From the NCBI RefSeq assembly GCF_036802865.1, contig NZ_DAIRVK010000002.1, forward strand, positions 558,001 through 622,000: DNA of 64,000 nucleotides, written 5' to 3'. This DNA comes from Sulfurospirillum sp036802865 (GTDB lineage: Bacteria; Campylobacterota; Campylobacteria; Campylobacterales; Sulfurospirillaceae). Both the position numbers and the translations under genes were made by a program. The notes under the pieces are model-generated. The model ran no database searches and was not told the origin of the DNA. It saw nothing but the letters and a program-made list of their open reading frames with translations. Of this stretch, positions 34,727-43,698 are shown piece by piece (position 1 is the stretch's first letter; each line of letters begins with the position of its first letter).

Positions 34727-35368
34727 ATGAAAAAAGCTACACAAAAAGAGATTGCAGCTATTAAGGCTCTTTTTTTGGAACAGTATCCAACAGCAGTTAC
34801 CGAACTTAATTACACCTCTTTATACGAACTCTTAGTCTGTGTCATGCTCTCAGCCCAATGTACAGATAAACGCGTTAACCTCATCACACCTGCTCTATTC
34901 GAGCGTTACCCAACCGTTAAAATGCTCGCCGATGCGGATCTTAATGAAGTCAAGTCGTTCATAAATTCTTGTTCTTTTTTCAATAACAAAGCCGTCAATC
35001 TTCTTAAAATGGCTCAAAAAGTGGTTGAACTCTACGATGGAAAAATTCCTTTAGATGAACAAAAACTGATGGGGCTTGCAGGAGTTGGACAAAAAACGGC
35101 GCATGTTGTAATGATCGAATACGCAAATGCTAACTTGATGGCAGTGGACACCCATGTCTTTCGGGTAGCACATCGTTTGGGACTCTCAAGTGCTAAAACA
35201 GCAATAAAGACAGAAGAAGAGCTAACGAAAGTTTTTAAAAGTGAACTTCATACACTTCATCAAGCGATGGTGCTTTTTGGCAGATATACCTGTAAAGCAG
35301 TCCATCCCTTGTGTGAAGCCTGTTTTTTAAAGGAGTATTGTAAAACCACACAAACATTTAAAGTGTGA
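34727..35368 (+). CDS. nth: Endonuclease III
   Basis: 213 residues from ATG 34727; a frame opening at 34637 would start before the -10 box, so I reject it. Removes oxidised pyrimidines from DNA and cleaves the abasic strand. The helix-hairpin-helix LMGLAGVGQKTAHVV carries the catalytic Lys, the Asp is in MAVDTHVFRV, and the 4Fe-4S loop is C-x6-C-x2-C-x5-C (CKAVHPLCEACFLKEYC). Divergent from peb4. Confidence 0.96.
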   Translation: MKKATQKEIAAIKALFLEQYPTAVTELNYTSLYELLVCVMLSAQCTDKRVNLITPALFERYPTVKMLADADLNEVKSFINSCSFFNNKAVNLLKMAQKVVELYDGKIPLDEQKLMGLAGVGQKTAHVVMIEYANANLMAVDTHVFRVAHRLGLSSAKTAIKTEEELTKVFKSELHTLHQAMVLFGRYTCKAVHPLCEACFLKEYCKTTQTFKV

Positions 35369-35379
35369 GTTTTGTCTCA

Positions 35380-35943
35380 TTAACCTGTAACCGTATTGAT
35401 CCATTTAATAGAACAACCTTGTGAAGGGTGTTGGATTTTTGGTGCTTCTTGTTTGCTAAAAAGTAACATCACGGCTTCTCTAAGATCTTCTTCCTTGACA
35501 CTACGTGCATCTTGCCAATTATCATCCAATCTTCCATGATAATAAAGCTTCTCATCGCCATCAAAAAGAAAAATATCAGGGGTACATACCGCACCCAAAC
35601 TCTTAGCAACATGTTGGTTTTCATCAATGAGATACGGGAATTCTAGACTCATCTCTTTAATTTTATCGAGCATATGAGATGGAGAATCTTCTGGATAGTT
35701 AGGATGAATATTTGGATTGATTGCAACCGTTGTAATATCCAGTTTTTTGGCAAACTCTGCAACCGTATTAAGCCTTTTCCAAATAGCGTTAGAGTAAGGG
35801 CAATGATTACACATCACGGCGATCATAAAACCACCTTTACCAAAAAGTTCTTTACTTTTTAAACGTTTGCCATTGGGATCTTCCAGTTCAAAATGCTCCA
35901 GTGTTTGACCAAGTTCAATTGAAGCTGAGTGTATCAGTGCCAT
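35380..35943 (-). CDS. Thioredoxin-like redoxin (AhpC/TSA-like fold)
   Basis: 187 residues, no signal peptide. FELEDPNGKRLKSKELFG and AVMCNHCPYSNAIWKRL (CxxC at about 45-48) place it among cytoplasmic redoxin-domain proteins, with the proline loop AVCTPDIFLFDGD. An extra Cys lies in the tail (QGCSIKW). Substrate unknown; peroxide or disulfide reduction is likely. 3 nt after the pepD coding region, so co-transcribed. Confidence 0.85.
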   Translation of the reverse strand: MALIHSASIELGQTLEHFELEDPNGKRLKSKELFGKGGFMIAVMCNHCPYSNAIWKRLNTVAEFAKKLDITTVAINPNIHPNYPEDSPSHMLDKIKEMSLEFPYLIDENQHVAKSLGAVCTPDIFLFDGDEKLYYHGRLDDNWQDARSVKEEDLREAVMLLFSKQEAPKIQHPSQGCSIKWINTVTG

Positions 35944-35946
35944 GGT

Positions 35947-37236
35947 TTAATCCTTATAGATATTAATAATTTTTTGAACAATGAATGCTGTATTTTTAAC
36001 TGAATTCATATCGCACTCTTCTCTTAATGAATGCGGATAGCGAATCGTGGGTCCAATAGAAACAGCCTCTACCTTTTTGGGTTGATGTGAAATCAACTCA
36101 CCACATTCAAGCCCCGCATGAATCGCTTTAAAAGCGGCATGAGGGTAAAACTCTTTCATTACGTTATGGACACTTTGAGCAAATGGAGTCATTTCAGGCT
36201 TCCAAGCACCGTGCATTCCCTCTTGTGTTACTTCAAAACCAAGCGCTTTAAAAAAAGCCATTGTTTCATGTGCTAGTATAGCCAAATTTTCATCGTCCAT
36301 AGCACGTGCCGCACAGTCAAATCGTAACACATTATCCACAGTAGAAATGATACCAAGGTTAATACTCATAGAAGGGATATCAAGGACTCTATCCCACTCT
36401 CTGATTCCTTGTGCAAACGCTCCAATAGCTTTAATAATAGCGCTTGACTGAGCAATATACTGGGTATAAAATCCCTGCTCTAAACGTTTGACTTGTAAAC
36501 GCGAATCTTCAATATGCAGAGACGTTTTTGAAGCAACGATGGCTGTGGCACTTTTAGGAATGGCATTGCGTCTTTCTCCCCCATGTAAAGAAATAAGAGA
36601 GACATCGTGTTTTAGAAGTTCATACCCTAGCGCTTTAATAGCTGAAGGAATCTTTTTATCAATATCTACACCGGAATGACCGCCAAGAAAATCAAACGCA
36701 CTGATCTCATAAAGTTTTGTGTCTGCATCCAAAGGGCTATACTGCAAATTTAAAGAGGCAATGACATCAACACCACCTGCACACCCAATATAGAGTTCAC
36801 CCTCTTCTTCTGCATCAAGGTTTAAAAGATACGAAGCTTTTAGCGGTAATCTAAACTGCATTGCACCTATAAGTCCAACCTCTTCATCAGCAGTAAAGAG
36901 ACACTCAAGGTTTTCATTGTGCTCCATTGCCCAAAACATAATTGCCATCCCCATACCATTATCTGCACCTAACGTAGAGTTTTTGGCTTTAATCAATTTA
37001 TCTTGAAGCACAATTTCAATCTTCTCAGTATCCCCAATACAAACCATGTCATAATGTGCTTGTAAACAGATGTTTGGCTCACCTTTTTGGCAGAGGATAT
37101 TCCCTACAGAGTCTTCTTGAACATAACATCCATTTTTCTTTGCAAATGTTTTAATAAACTCTTTCATCGCTACGGCATGACAACTGCAACGAGGAATGGC
37201 TGTAATCGTTCTAAAATGCTCTAATATTTGCTCCAT
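35947..37236 (-). CDS. pepD: Aminoacyl-histidine dipeptidase (peptidase D, M20 family)
   Basis: 429 residues from ATG 37234-37236 with AAGGGC upstream; an extension of 14 codons has no support. Zinc dipeptidase of the cytoplasm for Xaa-His and related dipeptides. Motifs: LQAHYDMVC (metal His and Asp), LGADNGMGMAI, TADEEVGLIGA (catalytic Glu pair), FLGGHSGVDI, and C-terminal HAGLECGEL. Family length is about 485 in E. coli, so this is a compact form. Confidence 0.92.
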   Translation of the reverse strand: MEQILEHFRTITAIPRCSCHAVAMKEFIKTFAKKNGCYVQEDSVGNILCQKGEPNICLQAHYDMVCIGDTEKIEIVLQDKLIKAKNSTLGADNGMGMAIMFWAMEHNENLECLFTADEEVGLIGAMQFRLPLKASYLLNLDAEEEGELYIGCAGGVDVIASLNLQYSPLDADTKLYEISAFDFLGGHSGVDIDKKIPSAIKALGYELLKHDVSLISLHGGERRNAIPKSATAIVASKTSLHIEDSRLQVKRLEQGFYTQYIAQSSAIIKAIGAFAQGIREWDRVLDIPSMSINLGIISTVDNVLRFDCAARAMDDENLAILAHETMAFFKALGFEVTQEGMHGAWKPEMTPFAQSVHNVMKEFYPHAAFKAIHAGLECGELISHQPKKVEAVSIGPTIRYPHSLREECDMNSVKNTAFIVQKIINIYKD

Positions 37237-37281
37237 AATAGCCCTTGAAAATTTAATAAACGAAATGCTATTATACAACCT

Positions 37282-37512
37282 ATGAAAACAATATTAATCT
37301 TACTCACCGCCTTACTTTTACAAGGTTGCCTCTATTTTAATGATCGAGGTGTATCAGGACGTTATTATAATGACTGCAAAGAATACTATGACGGTATGGG
37401 CATTTACCATAAAGAGTGTGATGAAAATATTGTTGACTATAAAACAGTCACAAATGGCGTTTCAAAAGGTGTTGATAAAAGTGTTAATGCTACGAAAAGC
37501 ATTTTTGAATAA
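37282..37512 (+). CDS. Small lipoprotein
   Basis: 76 residues. Lipobox LLLQGC at about 11-16, so the mature protein starts at Cys16 and is membrane-anchored. The rest is short, with YYNDCKEYYDG and a VNGVSKGVDKSVNATKS repeat-like tail. Function unknown. It ends 6 nt before cmoB and shares its direction. Confidence 0.8.
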   Translation: MKTILILLTALLLQGCLYFNDRGVSGRYYNDCKEYYDGMGIYHKECDENIVDYKTVTNGVSKGVDKSVNATKSIFE

Positions 37513-37518
37513 CTCTGC

Positions 37519-38418
37519 ATGCCGTTAAATCACATTCGCCAAGAGCGTCTTGCTTGGCTAGGCTGGAAAGATATTGCACCAATGCGGGAGCTCTTAGCTT
37601 CTCTTCCTTCACCCCAAAACACAACATATTCTTTAAACAATACTGTGCAAATTGATGCTTTACAGGTAAGTGATTCCGATAAAGATACCATACGACACTG
37701 TGCCCTTACACTTCGTCCTTGGCGCAAAGGTCCTTTTGAGCTTTTTGGTACATTTATCGACACAGAATGGCAAAGTTTTATCAAGTACAATCTGTTAGAG
37801 CCCTACTTTAACCTAGAGGGTAAAGTTGTTGGTGATATTGGCTGCAACAATGGCTATTATCTGTTTCGTATGCTCTCTCAAAAGCCTAAAAAACTGGTAG
37901 GCTTTGATCCTTCAGCCTTGTATAAAACACAATTTGATTTTATTAACCACTTTATCAAAAGTGATATTGTTTATGAAATGCTCGGTGTTGAGCATCTTCC
38001 TTTATATGAACACAAATTTGACACCCTCTTTTGTTTGGGTGTTCTTTACCACCGAAGTGATCCTATTCAAACACTAAAAGCCCTTTACCAAGGTCTTAAT
38101 CCAGAAGGTGAACTTATTTTAGATACCTTTATGATCGATGGAGAGACTCCTGTTGCACTTTGTCCTGCAAAAACCTACTCTAAAATTCCTAATGTCTATT
38201 TTGTACCAACGATTCCAGCGCTAATTAACTGGTTAGAACGCGCAAAATTTCGAGATATCGAAGTATTAGAGATCAAAAAAACCGATGCGAATGAACAGCG
38301 TAAAACGGAGTGGATTTACGGTGAAAGCTTGGAACAGTTTTTAGATCCAAACAATCCTGAGCTCACCATTGAAGGGTTTCCAGCCCCTAAGCGTGTTTAC
38401 ATTAAAGCAAAACGCTAA
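37519..38418 (+). CDS. cmoB: tRNA U34 carboxymethyltransferase
   Basis: 299 residues (E. coli about 323). Transfers the carboxymethyl group of carboxy-SAM to 5-hydroxyuridine at tRNA position 34, which widens wobble decoding. Motifs: LRPWRKGPFELFG, VGDIGCNNGYYLFRM (SAM site), CLGVLYHRSDPI, TFMIDGE and the C-terminal EGFPAPKRVY. Its partner cmoA is in the same window at 59487-60197, about 21 kb away. Confidence 0.96.
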   Translation: MPLNHIRQERLAWLGWKDIAPMRELLASLPSPQNTTYSLNNTVQIDALQVSDSDKDTIRHCALTLRPWRKGPFELFGTFIDTEWQSFIKYNLLEPYFNLEGKVVGDIGCNNGYYLFRMLSQKPKKLVGFDPSALYKTQFDFINHFIKSDIVYEMLGVEHLPLYEHKFDTLFCLGVLYHRSDPIQTLKALYQGLNPEGELILDTFMIDGETPVALCPAKTYSKIPNVYFVPTIPALINWLERAKFRDIEVLEIKKTDANEQRKTEWIYGESLEQFLDPNNPELTIEGFPAPKRVYIKAKR

Positions 38419-38480
38419 ATTCGTCGATTTGCCCATGCATATGATAAAAAATTTAGATGTTAGTCTTGCAAGAAATAAAA

Positions 38481-38565
38481 GCACCAAAGGTGCGTAAGTT
38501 CTCTGCCGAAGAGAACTCAGTGTTAACGTAGTTTTTAAAGCTTCGCTTTAAAAGCGTGTCAAAAC
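38481..38565 (+). ncRNA. Structured leader element upstream of the hotdog gene (copy A)
   Basis: Hairpin GCACC/GGTGC, hairpin GTTCTCT-GCCGA-AGAGAAC, then GTGTTAACGTAG, then hairpin TTTTAAAG-CTTCG-CTTTAAAA ending in GCGT. CTGCCGA, GTG..TAACGTAG, the AAAGCTTCGCTTT hairpin and GCGT recur in the same order before thrC and dnaK. Confidence 0.6.
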
Positions 38566-38592
38566 TTAAATATACAACAGCAAGGATGCTAT

Positions 38593-39138
38593 ATGGCACA
38601 GAATAAAGCAGGATTAGCCAGAGAAATGATTGATAGTACCACCAATTTTGAAGATGATTTAGATGCATCCGATGATGTTTTGCTCGATTCTACCAATTTT
38701 TTAAACGATGATCTTAAAACTCATGTAAAAGTTAAAAGTACACTGATTGGAAATCTCATAGAGCTTACCAAAAACGGTGCGAAGGTCGTTTTACAAACGA
38801 CAACAGATATGTGTGTTGATGAGTTTGGCTTAATTCACAGTGGTTTTATTTTTGGATCAGCAGAATACGCCGCAGTTGCTGCGGTTAATGAAGCAAATGT
38901 TGTGGTTATTGGATGCCGATCTAAGTTTTTTGCCCCTGCAAAACTGGGTGATTTAATTACGTTTGAAGCCAAAGGACGTTTTGAAGATGCCCGCAAAAGA
39001 GAAATCAAAGTTGTGGGTATGATTAACGAAATTAAAGTGTTTGAAGGTATATTCCAAGCGGTTCTTCTTGAACGACATATCCTTCAAACAAAAATTGATG
39101 AACTTCAAGCGAGTTTCAATCCTAAAGACTTCTTATAA
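38593..39138 (+). CDS. Hotdog-fold protein, thioesterase-like
   Basis: 181 residues. Residues about 50-160 form a hotdog-like domain (CVDEFGLIHSGFIFGSAEYAAVAAVNEANV, then FFAPAKLGDLITFEAKGRFED), resembling the acyl-CoA binding domain of FapR and PaaI-type thioesterases. The N-terminal 45 residues are acidic (NFEDDLDASDDVLLD) and carry no HTH. Likely acyl-thioester binding or hydrolysis. The 3' end overlaps the convergent metallo-hydrolase gene by 6 nt. Confidence 0.82.
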   Translation: MAQNKAGLAREMIDSTTNFEDDLDASDDVLLDSTNFLNDDLKTHVKVKSTLIGNLIELTKNGAKVVLQTTTDMCVDEFGLIHSGFIFGSAEYAAVAAVNEANVVVIGCRSKFFAPAKLGDLITFEAKGRFEDARKREIKVVGMINEIKVFEGIFQAVLLERHILQTKIDELQASFNPKDFL

Positions 39139-39726
39139 AAAACTAAACCAATACGGTACATTTTTTTGCTCAGTTTTGAGTGTTGTACGCTCCCCATGCC
39201 CTGGAAAAATTTCCCAATCTGCTTCAATTTGTAGGAATTTTTCCAAACTCTGGCGCATTTGATCACTACTACTGTAAGGAAAATCATACCGTCCGATAGA
39301 ATTCTTAAAAATAAAATCTCCACTAAACAGTGCATTTTCAATCAAAATAGCACTGCAACCAGGGGTATGTCCTGGAAAATGCATAAATGAAACTTGAATA
39401 CCATTTATATCAAAATTTTGATCTCCAACAACAGCTACATCTGCATGGCTTGAAGGTGTTCCTTGAACAAAGGGATCACTTTCTAGCATAAAACAATCAT
39501 CAATGGGTGCATACAATGGAATATGCAGAGCCTCGACAAGATCGGCATTACTCCACACATGATCAAAATGACCATGCGTATTTAAAATAGCAATAGGATT
39601 GTGGACATTATGCAATACCCACTCCGTAGCATCCATTCCAGGATCAATAATAATTTCTTTTCCATCAATACTTACGATATAACAATTTGTGCCATAGGCT
39701 CCACATGCTTTACTTTTTAACTGCAT
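39133..39726 (-). CDS. Metallo-beta-lactamase fold hydrolase (glyoxalase II-like)
   Basis: 197 residues. The metal motif THGHFDHVWSN gives HxHxDH; further ligands are FMHFPGHTPGCSAIL, GDFIFKNSIGR and PGHGERT. Most such small proteins hydrolyse thioesters such as S-lactoylglutathione or act on persulfides; the natural substrate here is unknown. Stands alone, convergent with the hotdog gene. Confidence 0.88.
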   Translation of the reverse strand: MQLKSKACGAYGTNCYIVSIDGKEIIIDPGMDATEWVLHNVHNPIAILNTHGHFDHVWSNADLVEALHIPLYAPIDDCFMLESDPFVQGTPSSHADVAVVGDQNFDINGIQVSFMHFPGHTPGCSAILIENALFSGDFIFKNSIGRYDFPYSSSDQMRQSLEKFLQIEADWEIFPGHGERTTLKTEQKNVPYWFSFL

Positions 39727-39818
39727 TTTTCACTTCTTTTGGTTATTTCTAAAATTTTAACACATCTCATCTTATTTTGCTTTAGAAGCTTAAAAGATTG
39801 CATTAATTTTAAGTTTAG

Positions 39819-39824
39819 TATAAT
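39819..39824 (+). promoter_or_regulatory. -10 box (TATAAT) before nadE
   Basis: TATAAT 37 bp upstream of nadE, preceded by AAGTTTAG. Likely promoter of the nadE-kdsB gene run. Confidence 0.5.
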
Positions 39825-39860
39825 TAAATTGTTGCTCAAATTGCTTATGAGGTTACCATT

Positions 39861-40628
39861 GTGAACAAATACCAATCCATCGAAAATTTTTTAATCAAGT
39901 TTCTCCAAGATGAGGTGCGTAAAGCCGGTTTTTCTAAAGTAGTTCTAGGTATCAGCGGTGGTGTAGATTCTGCTGTTGTTGCCATTCTTGCCCATAAAGC
40001 ATTTAAAGATAATTTATTAGGCATCATGCTTCCAGCTTCTACGTCAAGTCGTGCCAGCTTAGAGCATGCAACAGAACTTTGCCAGAAATTTGACATTCGA
40101 GTTGAAAAAATCCCCGTAGGTTCCCTTGTAGATAACTATTTCCATGATAAAAAAGATGCTTCAAAACTTCGCATTGGTAATTTTAGTGCCCGTATGCGTA
40201 TGTCTGTTTTATATGATATCTCAGCACGTGAAAATGCACTTGTACTCGGAACAGGCAATAAAAGTGAAATCCTTCTTGGTTACGGTACTATTTTTGGAGA
40301 TCTTGCGTGTGCCATCAACCCTATTGGAGAGCTTTATAAAACAGAAATTTTTGAATTTGCAGCGCACCTTGGTGTGCCAAAATCCATTCTTACTAAAGCA
40401 CCATCAGCCGATCTTTGGGAAGACCAAAGTGATGAAGGTGAATTTGGATTTAGTTACGCACAAATCGATCAAGTTCTCTATGCCCATATGGAAGAAGGGA
40501 AGAACAAAGAAGCCCTTTTAACATCTGGCTTTGATCGAGAGCTTGTTGAAATGGTCCTAGAGCGAATTGCGAGCAATAGATTTAAAGGTAAACTCCCAAC
40601 CATAGCTGATTTGACAGCGGTAAAATAA
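39861..40628 (+). CDS. nadE: NH3-dependent NAD+ synthetase
   Basis: 255 residues, the short ammonia-dependent form without a glutaminase domain. Converts nicotinate adenine dinucleotide to NAD with ATP. P-loop GISGGVDSAVVAIL near residue 30, LGTGNKSEILLGYGTIFGD near 130, and KAPSADLWEDQSDEGEFGF near 175. First gene of a run with an aminotransferase, lpxK, argB, thrC and kdsB. Confidence 0.97.
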   Translation: MNKYQSIENFLIKFLQDEVRKAGFSKVVLGISGGVDSAVVAILAHKAFKDNLLGIMLPASTSSRASLEHATELCQKFDIRVEKIPVGSLVDNYFHDKKDASKLRIGNFSARMRMSVLYDISARENALVLGTGNKSEILLGYGTIFGDLACAINPIGELYKTEIFEFAAHLGVPKSILTKAPSADLWEDQSDEGEFGFSYAQIDQVLYAHMEEGKNKEALLTSGFDRELVEMVLERIASNRFKGKLPTIADLTAVK

Positions 40629-40637
40629 AGGATAATC

Positions 40638-41771
40638 ATGAAAGAAATACCATTTTATAAACCATTTATCGACCAAAGAGAAAAGAGCCTTATCAATGAA
40701 GTTTTGGATTTGGAAAAAGCAAATAAAGTTGAAATACTTGAAAAAGAATTTGTAAAATATACAGGATGTGGCGAGGCCATCTCAACGGTTAATGGAACAG
40801 CTGCTATGCATCTTGCAATGTGTGCACTTGACCTTAAACGTGGCGATAAAATCATCTGCTCTGTAAATGCATTTCCTTCTGTTGCTGAAGTGGTTCGTCA
40901 CTTTGATGCTGAACCTATTTTTGTTGATATTGACAAAGACGACTTTAATATCGATGTTGATCAATTAGAGAGCGTTTTAAAAAACAATAAAGCCAAAAAA
41001 CTGAAAGGTGCATTCATCAGTCACATTGCGGGGCAACCTGCAGATATGGCTCGCATTTATGAATTGGCGAAACAGTACGACATCAAAATCATTGAAGACG
41101 CTACAGCAGCACTTGGCTCAACGTACAATGGAAAAAAAATTGGCTCACTTGAAGCTGATATTACCGTTTTTCGCTTCAATCCACAATCAAATAATTCCGT
41201 ATCAAGTGCGGGCGTTATGACAACCAAAGATCCTGAACTAGCAGAGCGTGCTCGATTGCTACGCAATCATGCACTTGTGGGAGAGGGTTGGGATAAATTT
41301 GGCAATCTTGGCTATGTCTATGATGTTGTTGATATTGGCCTTAAATACGATCTAAATGAACTCAATGCTGCTTTTGCAATTGGTCAATTGGAAAAAAATG
41401 AGAGTTTTATTGAAAGACGTCTTGAAATTGCTGATATTTACAACCGTGAACTTGCTTCATGCCCTCATGTTACGACGCCTATTAAAAAACGTGACCATAC
41501 CTATGCACAATACATTATTAAAATTGACAAGAATAGAGATAATTTTGCAAAAGAACTGAAAGAACGTGGTATTTATACAGGTCTTCACTACATCCCATTG
41601 CATCTTTTAAGCTACTACAAACATAAATACAGTTTACGTGTTAATGACTTTCCAAAAGCCCTTAGTAATTACCAACAAATTCTTTCTCTTCCAATTTATT
41701 CAAGCCTAAGTGATAAAGATGTTCTGCATATTTGCGAACAAATTAAAGAGATTGCAAAGAACCGTGTTTAA
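40638..41771 (+). CDS. DegT/DnrJ/EryC1/StrS-family sugar aminotransferase
   Basis: 377 residues. PLP fold type I: TVNGTAAMHLAMCAL at about 48, KIIEDATAALGSTYNGKKIGS near 150, and FRFNPQSNNSVSSAGVM near 178, where the usual active-site Lys motif (SFxxxKxxxxGEGG) is replaced by NPQSNNSVSSAG. The expected lysine position is therefore Asn or Ser, which would prevent a normal Schiff base. Some members of this family use a His or lack Lys and act as dehydratases or regulators. AGGATAATC ribosome site; 9 nt after nadE; overlaps lpxK. In C. jejuni, nadE is next to lpxK, so this gene is extra. Confidence 0.88.
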   Translation: MKEIPFYKPFIDQREKSLINEVLDLEKANKVEILEKEFVKYTGCGEAISTVNGTAAMHLAMCALDLKRGDKIICSVNAFPSVAEVVRHFDAEPIFVDIDKDDFNIDVDQLESVLKNNKAKKLKGAFISHIAGQPADMARIYELAKQYDIKIIEDATAALGSTYNGKKIGSLEADITVFRFNPQSNNSVSSAGVMTTKDPELAERARLLRNHALVGEGWDKFGNLGYVYDVVDIGLKYDLNELNAAFAIGQLEKNESFIERRLEIADIYNRELASCPHVTTPIKKRDHTYAQYIIKIDKNRDNFAKELKERGIYTGLHYIPLHLLSYYKHKYSLRVNDFPKALSNYQQILSLPIYSSLSDKDVLHICEQIKEIAKNRV

Positions 41772-42702
41772 TCGATCACGTTTTGTTTTATGGGTAGAAG
41801 TTTACCTCTTCTACCCTACTTCTTTCTTTCAACGACTTTTGTCTTATTTTTTACTACCTTTTAGTGCCATTTACTGTTCGATTGTTCTATGGAAACGTTT
41901 TTGGGGCAAACGTAAAAAACTTTTTTTCACCATACCCATTATAAGTATTGGTAACCTTACAGTTGGTGGCAATGGTAAAACACCTTTTTGTATTGCTTTA
42001 GCGAAAGAACACTCCAATGTTGCCATTGTTCTTCGAGGTTATGGACGTAAATCACATGGACTGATCTTAGTCTCCGATAATGGAAAAATAATGTGTGACA
42101 CGATGGCAAGTGGTGATGAAGCCATGCTCTATGCTAAATCATTACCTGAATCAACCGTTATTGTAAGCGAAGATCGTGTTGAAGCGATTCGTTTTGCTAA
42201 AAAACGAGGTGCTAAAATAATCTTTTTAGATGATGGCTTTTCAAAAAGTTACATCTCAAAAATCGACATTCTCCTCAAACCTAATCCCGAACCACATAAT
42301 AGTTTCTGCTTGCCCAGTGGTCCTTATCGTGAACCGCGCTTTTTATACAAATATGCTGATTTAGTGATTTCCGAGCATACGGACTTTGTGCGCCATGTAG
42401 AAGTGCTTAATCCAAGCGAAAAAATGCTTTTAGTCACTGCTATTTCTAAACCAAGTAGGTTAGATGCCTATTTACCAGACAATGTCATCGGCAAAGTAAC
42501 CTATGAAGATCATTACATGTACAATGAAAAAGAGCTAGAAATCCTGCTTCGTGAACATCAAGCTACCTCGCTTTTAACAACCCAAAAAGATGCCGTAAAA
42601 ATGGCTACCTTTGACATTCCACTCTCCATCCTCAAACTTGACGTTGAAATTCTCCCTGAAACCAAAGCAAAAATCAACACACTTTTAGCTCTCAAACGCT
42701 AA
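41764..42702 (+). CDS. lpxK: Tetraacyldisaccharide 4'-kinase (lipid A)
   Basis: About 312 residues from GTG 41764, which overlaps the aminotransferase gene by 8 nt. The frame is open upstream to a GTG at 41710, but family members begin close to the WVEVYLFYP region, so I prefer 41764. Phosphorylates the lipid A precursor at the inner membrane. An N-terminal hydrophobic segment (LLSYFLLPFSAIYCSIVL) is followed by the P-loop SIGNLTVGGNGKTPF, then VLRGYGRKSHG, GDEAMLYAKSLP and FLDDGFSK. Confidence 0.93.
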   Translation: MFNRSRFVLWVEVYLFYPTSFFQRLLSYFLLPFSAIYCSIVLWKRFWGKRKKLFFTIPIISIGNLTVGGNGKTPFCIALAKEHSNVAIVLRGYGRKSHGLILVSDNGKIMCDTMASGDEAMLYAKSLPESTVIVSEDRVEAIRFAKKRGAKIIFLDDGFSKSYISKIDILLKPNPEPHNSFCLPSGPYREPRFLYKYADLVISEHTDFVRHVEVLNPSEKMLLVTAISKPSRLDAYLPDNVIGKVTYEDHYMYNEKELEILLREHQATSLLTTQKDAVKMATFDIPLSILKLDVEILPETKAKINTLLALKR

Positions 42703-42735
42703 AATAAGGCTTTAACCTTTACAGAAGGATTTGCT

Positions 42736-43587
42736 GTGCAACACAAAATACACCAAGCACAAATCTTGATGGACGCATTGCCGTACATTAAACAATTTAG
42801 CAAAAAAACCATTGTTATCAAATACGGTGGCGCCGCACAAATCAACCCAAAACTCAAAGAGCAATTTGCAAAAGATATTGTTCTACTTTATCTTGTGGGC
42901 ATTAAACCTGTCATTGTCCATGGCGGTGGCAAAAAAATTAACGCTTTACTTGACAAATTAGAGGTCAAAAGCAATTTTGTTGATGGACTTCGTGTTACCG
43001 ATGAACAAGTTATGGAAGTTGTTGAAATGGTACTTAGCGGAAGTATCAATAAAGAGATCACCACGCTTCTAAACCACCATGGAGCCAAAGCCATTGGTAT
43101 TACAGGAAAAGATGCAAATTTTATGCGCGCAAAGCCTATGGAAGATGGAAAATACGGCCTTGTAGGCGAAATTACCAGCATTGATAAGAGAGTCATTAAA
43201 AACCTTATCAAAGAAAAATTTATTCCTGTTATTGCACCTATTGCTGCGGGTGATGATGTGAACCATCCTGGTTATAACATCAACGCTGATTTAGCAGCCA
43301 GTAAAATTGCAGTGGCACTTAAAGCGAAAAAAATCATCTTCCTCACAGATACACTTGGTGTTCTTGATAAAGAAGGCAATCTTATTTCAAGCCTAAATAA
43401 GGCAAAAATAAAAGCACTTAAAAAAGATGGAACCATTAGCGGTGGCATGATCCCAAAATTAGATGCTTGTTTAGAAACGATTCGTGGTGGTGTTGAGTGT
43501 GCTCACATCATCGATGGTAGGGTCGAACACTCTATCCTCTTAGAACTCTTTACCAAAAATGGTATTGGTACCATCATTAAAGAATAA
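42736..43587 (+). CDS. argB: N-acetylglutamate kinase
   Basis: 283 residues from GTG 42736 with AAGGA upstream. Second step of arginine synthesis. Motifs: KYGGAAQ (normally KxGGxAM), VIVHGGGKKIN, LSGSINKEI, GYNINADLAASKIAVAL, and ISGGMIPKLDACL. Followed by a structured leader and thrC. Confidence 0.96.
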   Translation: MQHKIHQAQILMDALPYIKQFSKKTIVIKYGGAAQINPKLKEQFAKDIVLLYLVGIKPVIVHGGGKKINALLDKLEVKSNFVDGLRVTDEQVMEVVEMVLSGSINKEITTLLNHHGAKAIGITGKDANFMRAKPMEDGKYGLVGEITSIDKRVIKNLIKEKFIPVIAPIAAGDDVNHPGYNINADLAASKIAVALKAKKIIFLTDTLGVLDKEGNLISSLNKAKIKALKKDGTISGGMIPKLDACLETIRGGVECAHIIDGRVEHSILLELFTKNGIGTIIKE

Positions 43588-43597
43588 AAACTAAACT

Positions 43598-43675
43598 CTG
43601 CCAATTTTATTGGCTAGCTTTAGCGCCCCAGTGGCTAACGTAGCAAAAAGAGCTTCGCTTTTTTTGCGTATAAAC
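43598..43675 (+). ncRNA. Structured leader element upstream of thrC (copy B)
   Basis: Hairpin GCCAAT-TTT-ATTGGC, then TAGCTTTAG, GCCCCAGTGG and CTAACGTAGC, then hairpin AAAAAG-AGCTTCG-CTTTTTT and GCGTAT. The central 33 nt match the dnaK leader with three substitutions. The second hairpin followed by T residues could also act as an intrinsic terminator of argB. Confidence 0.65.
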
Positions 43676-43698
43676 AATATAAGTAAGGACACATAATT

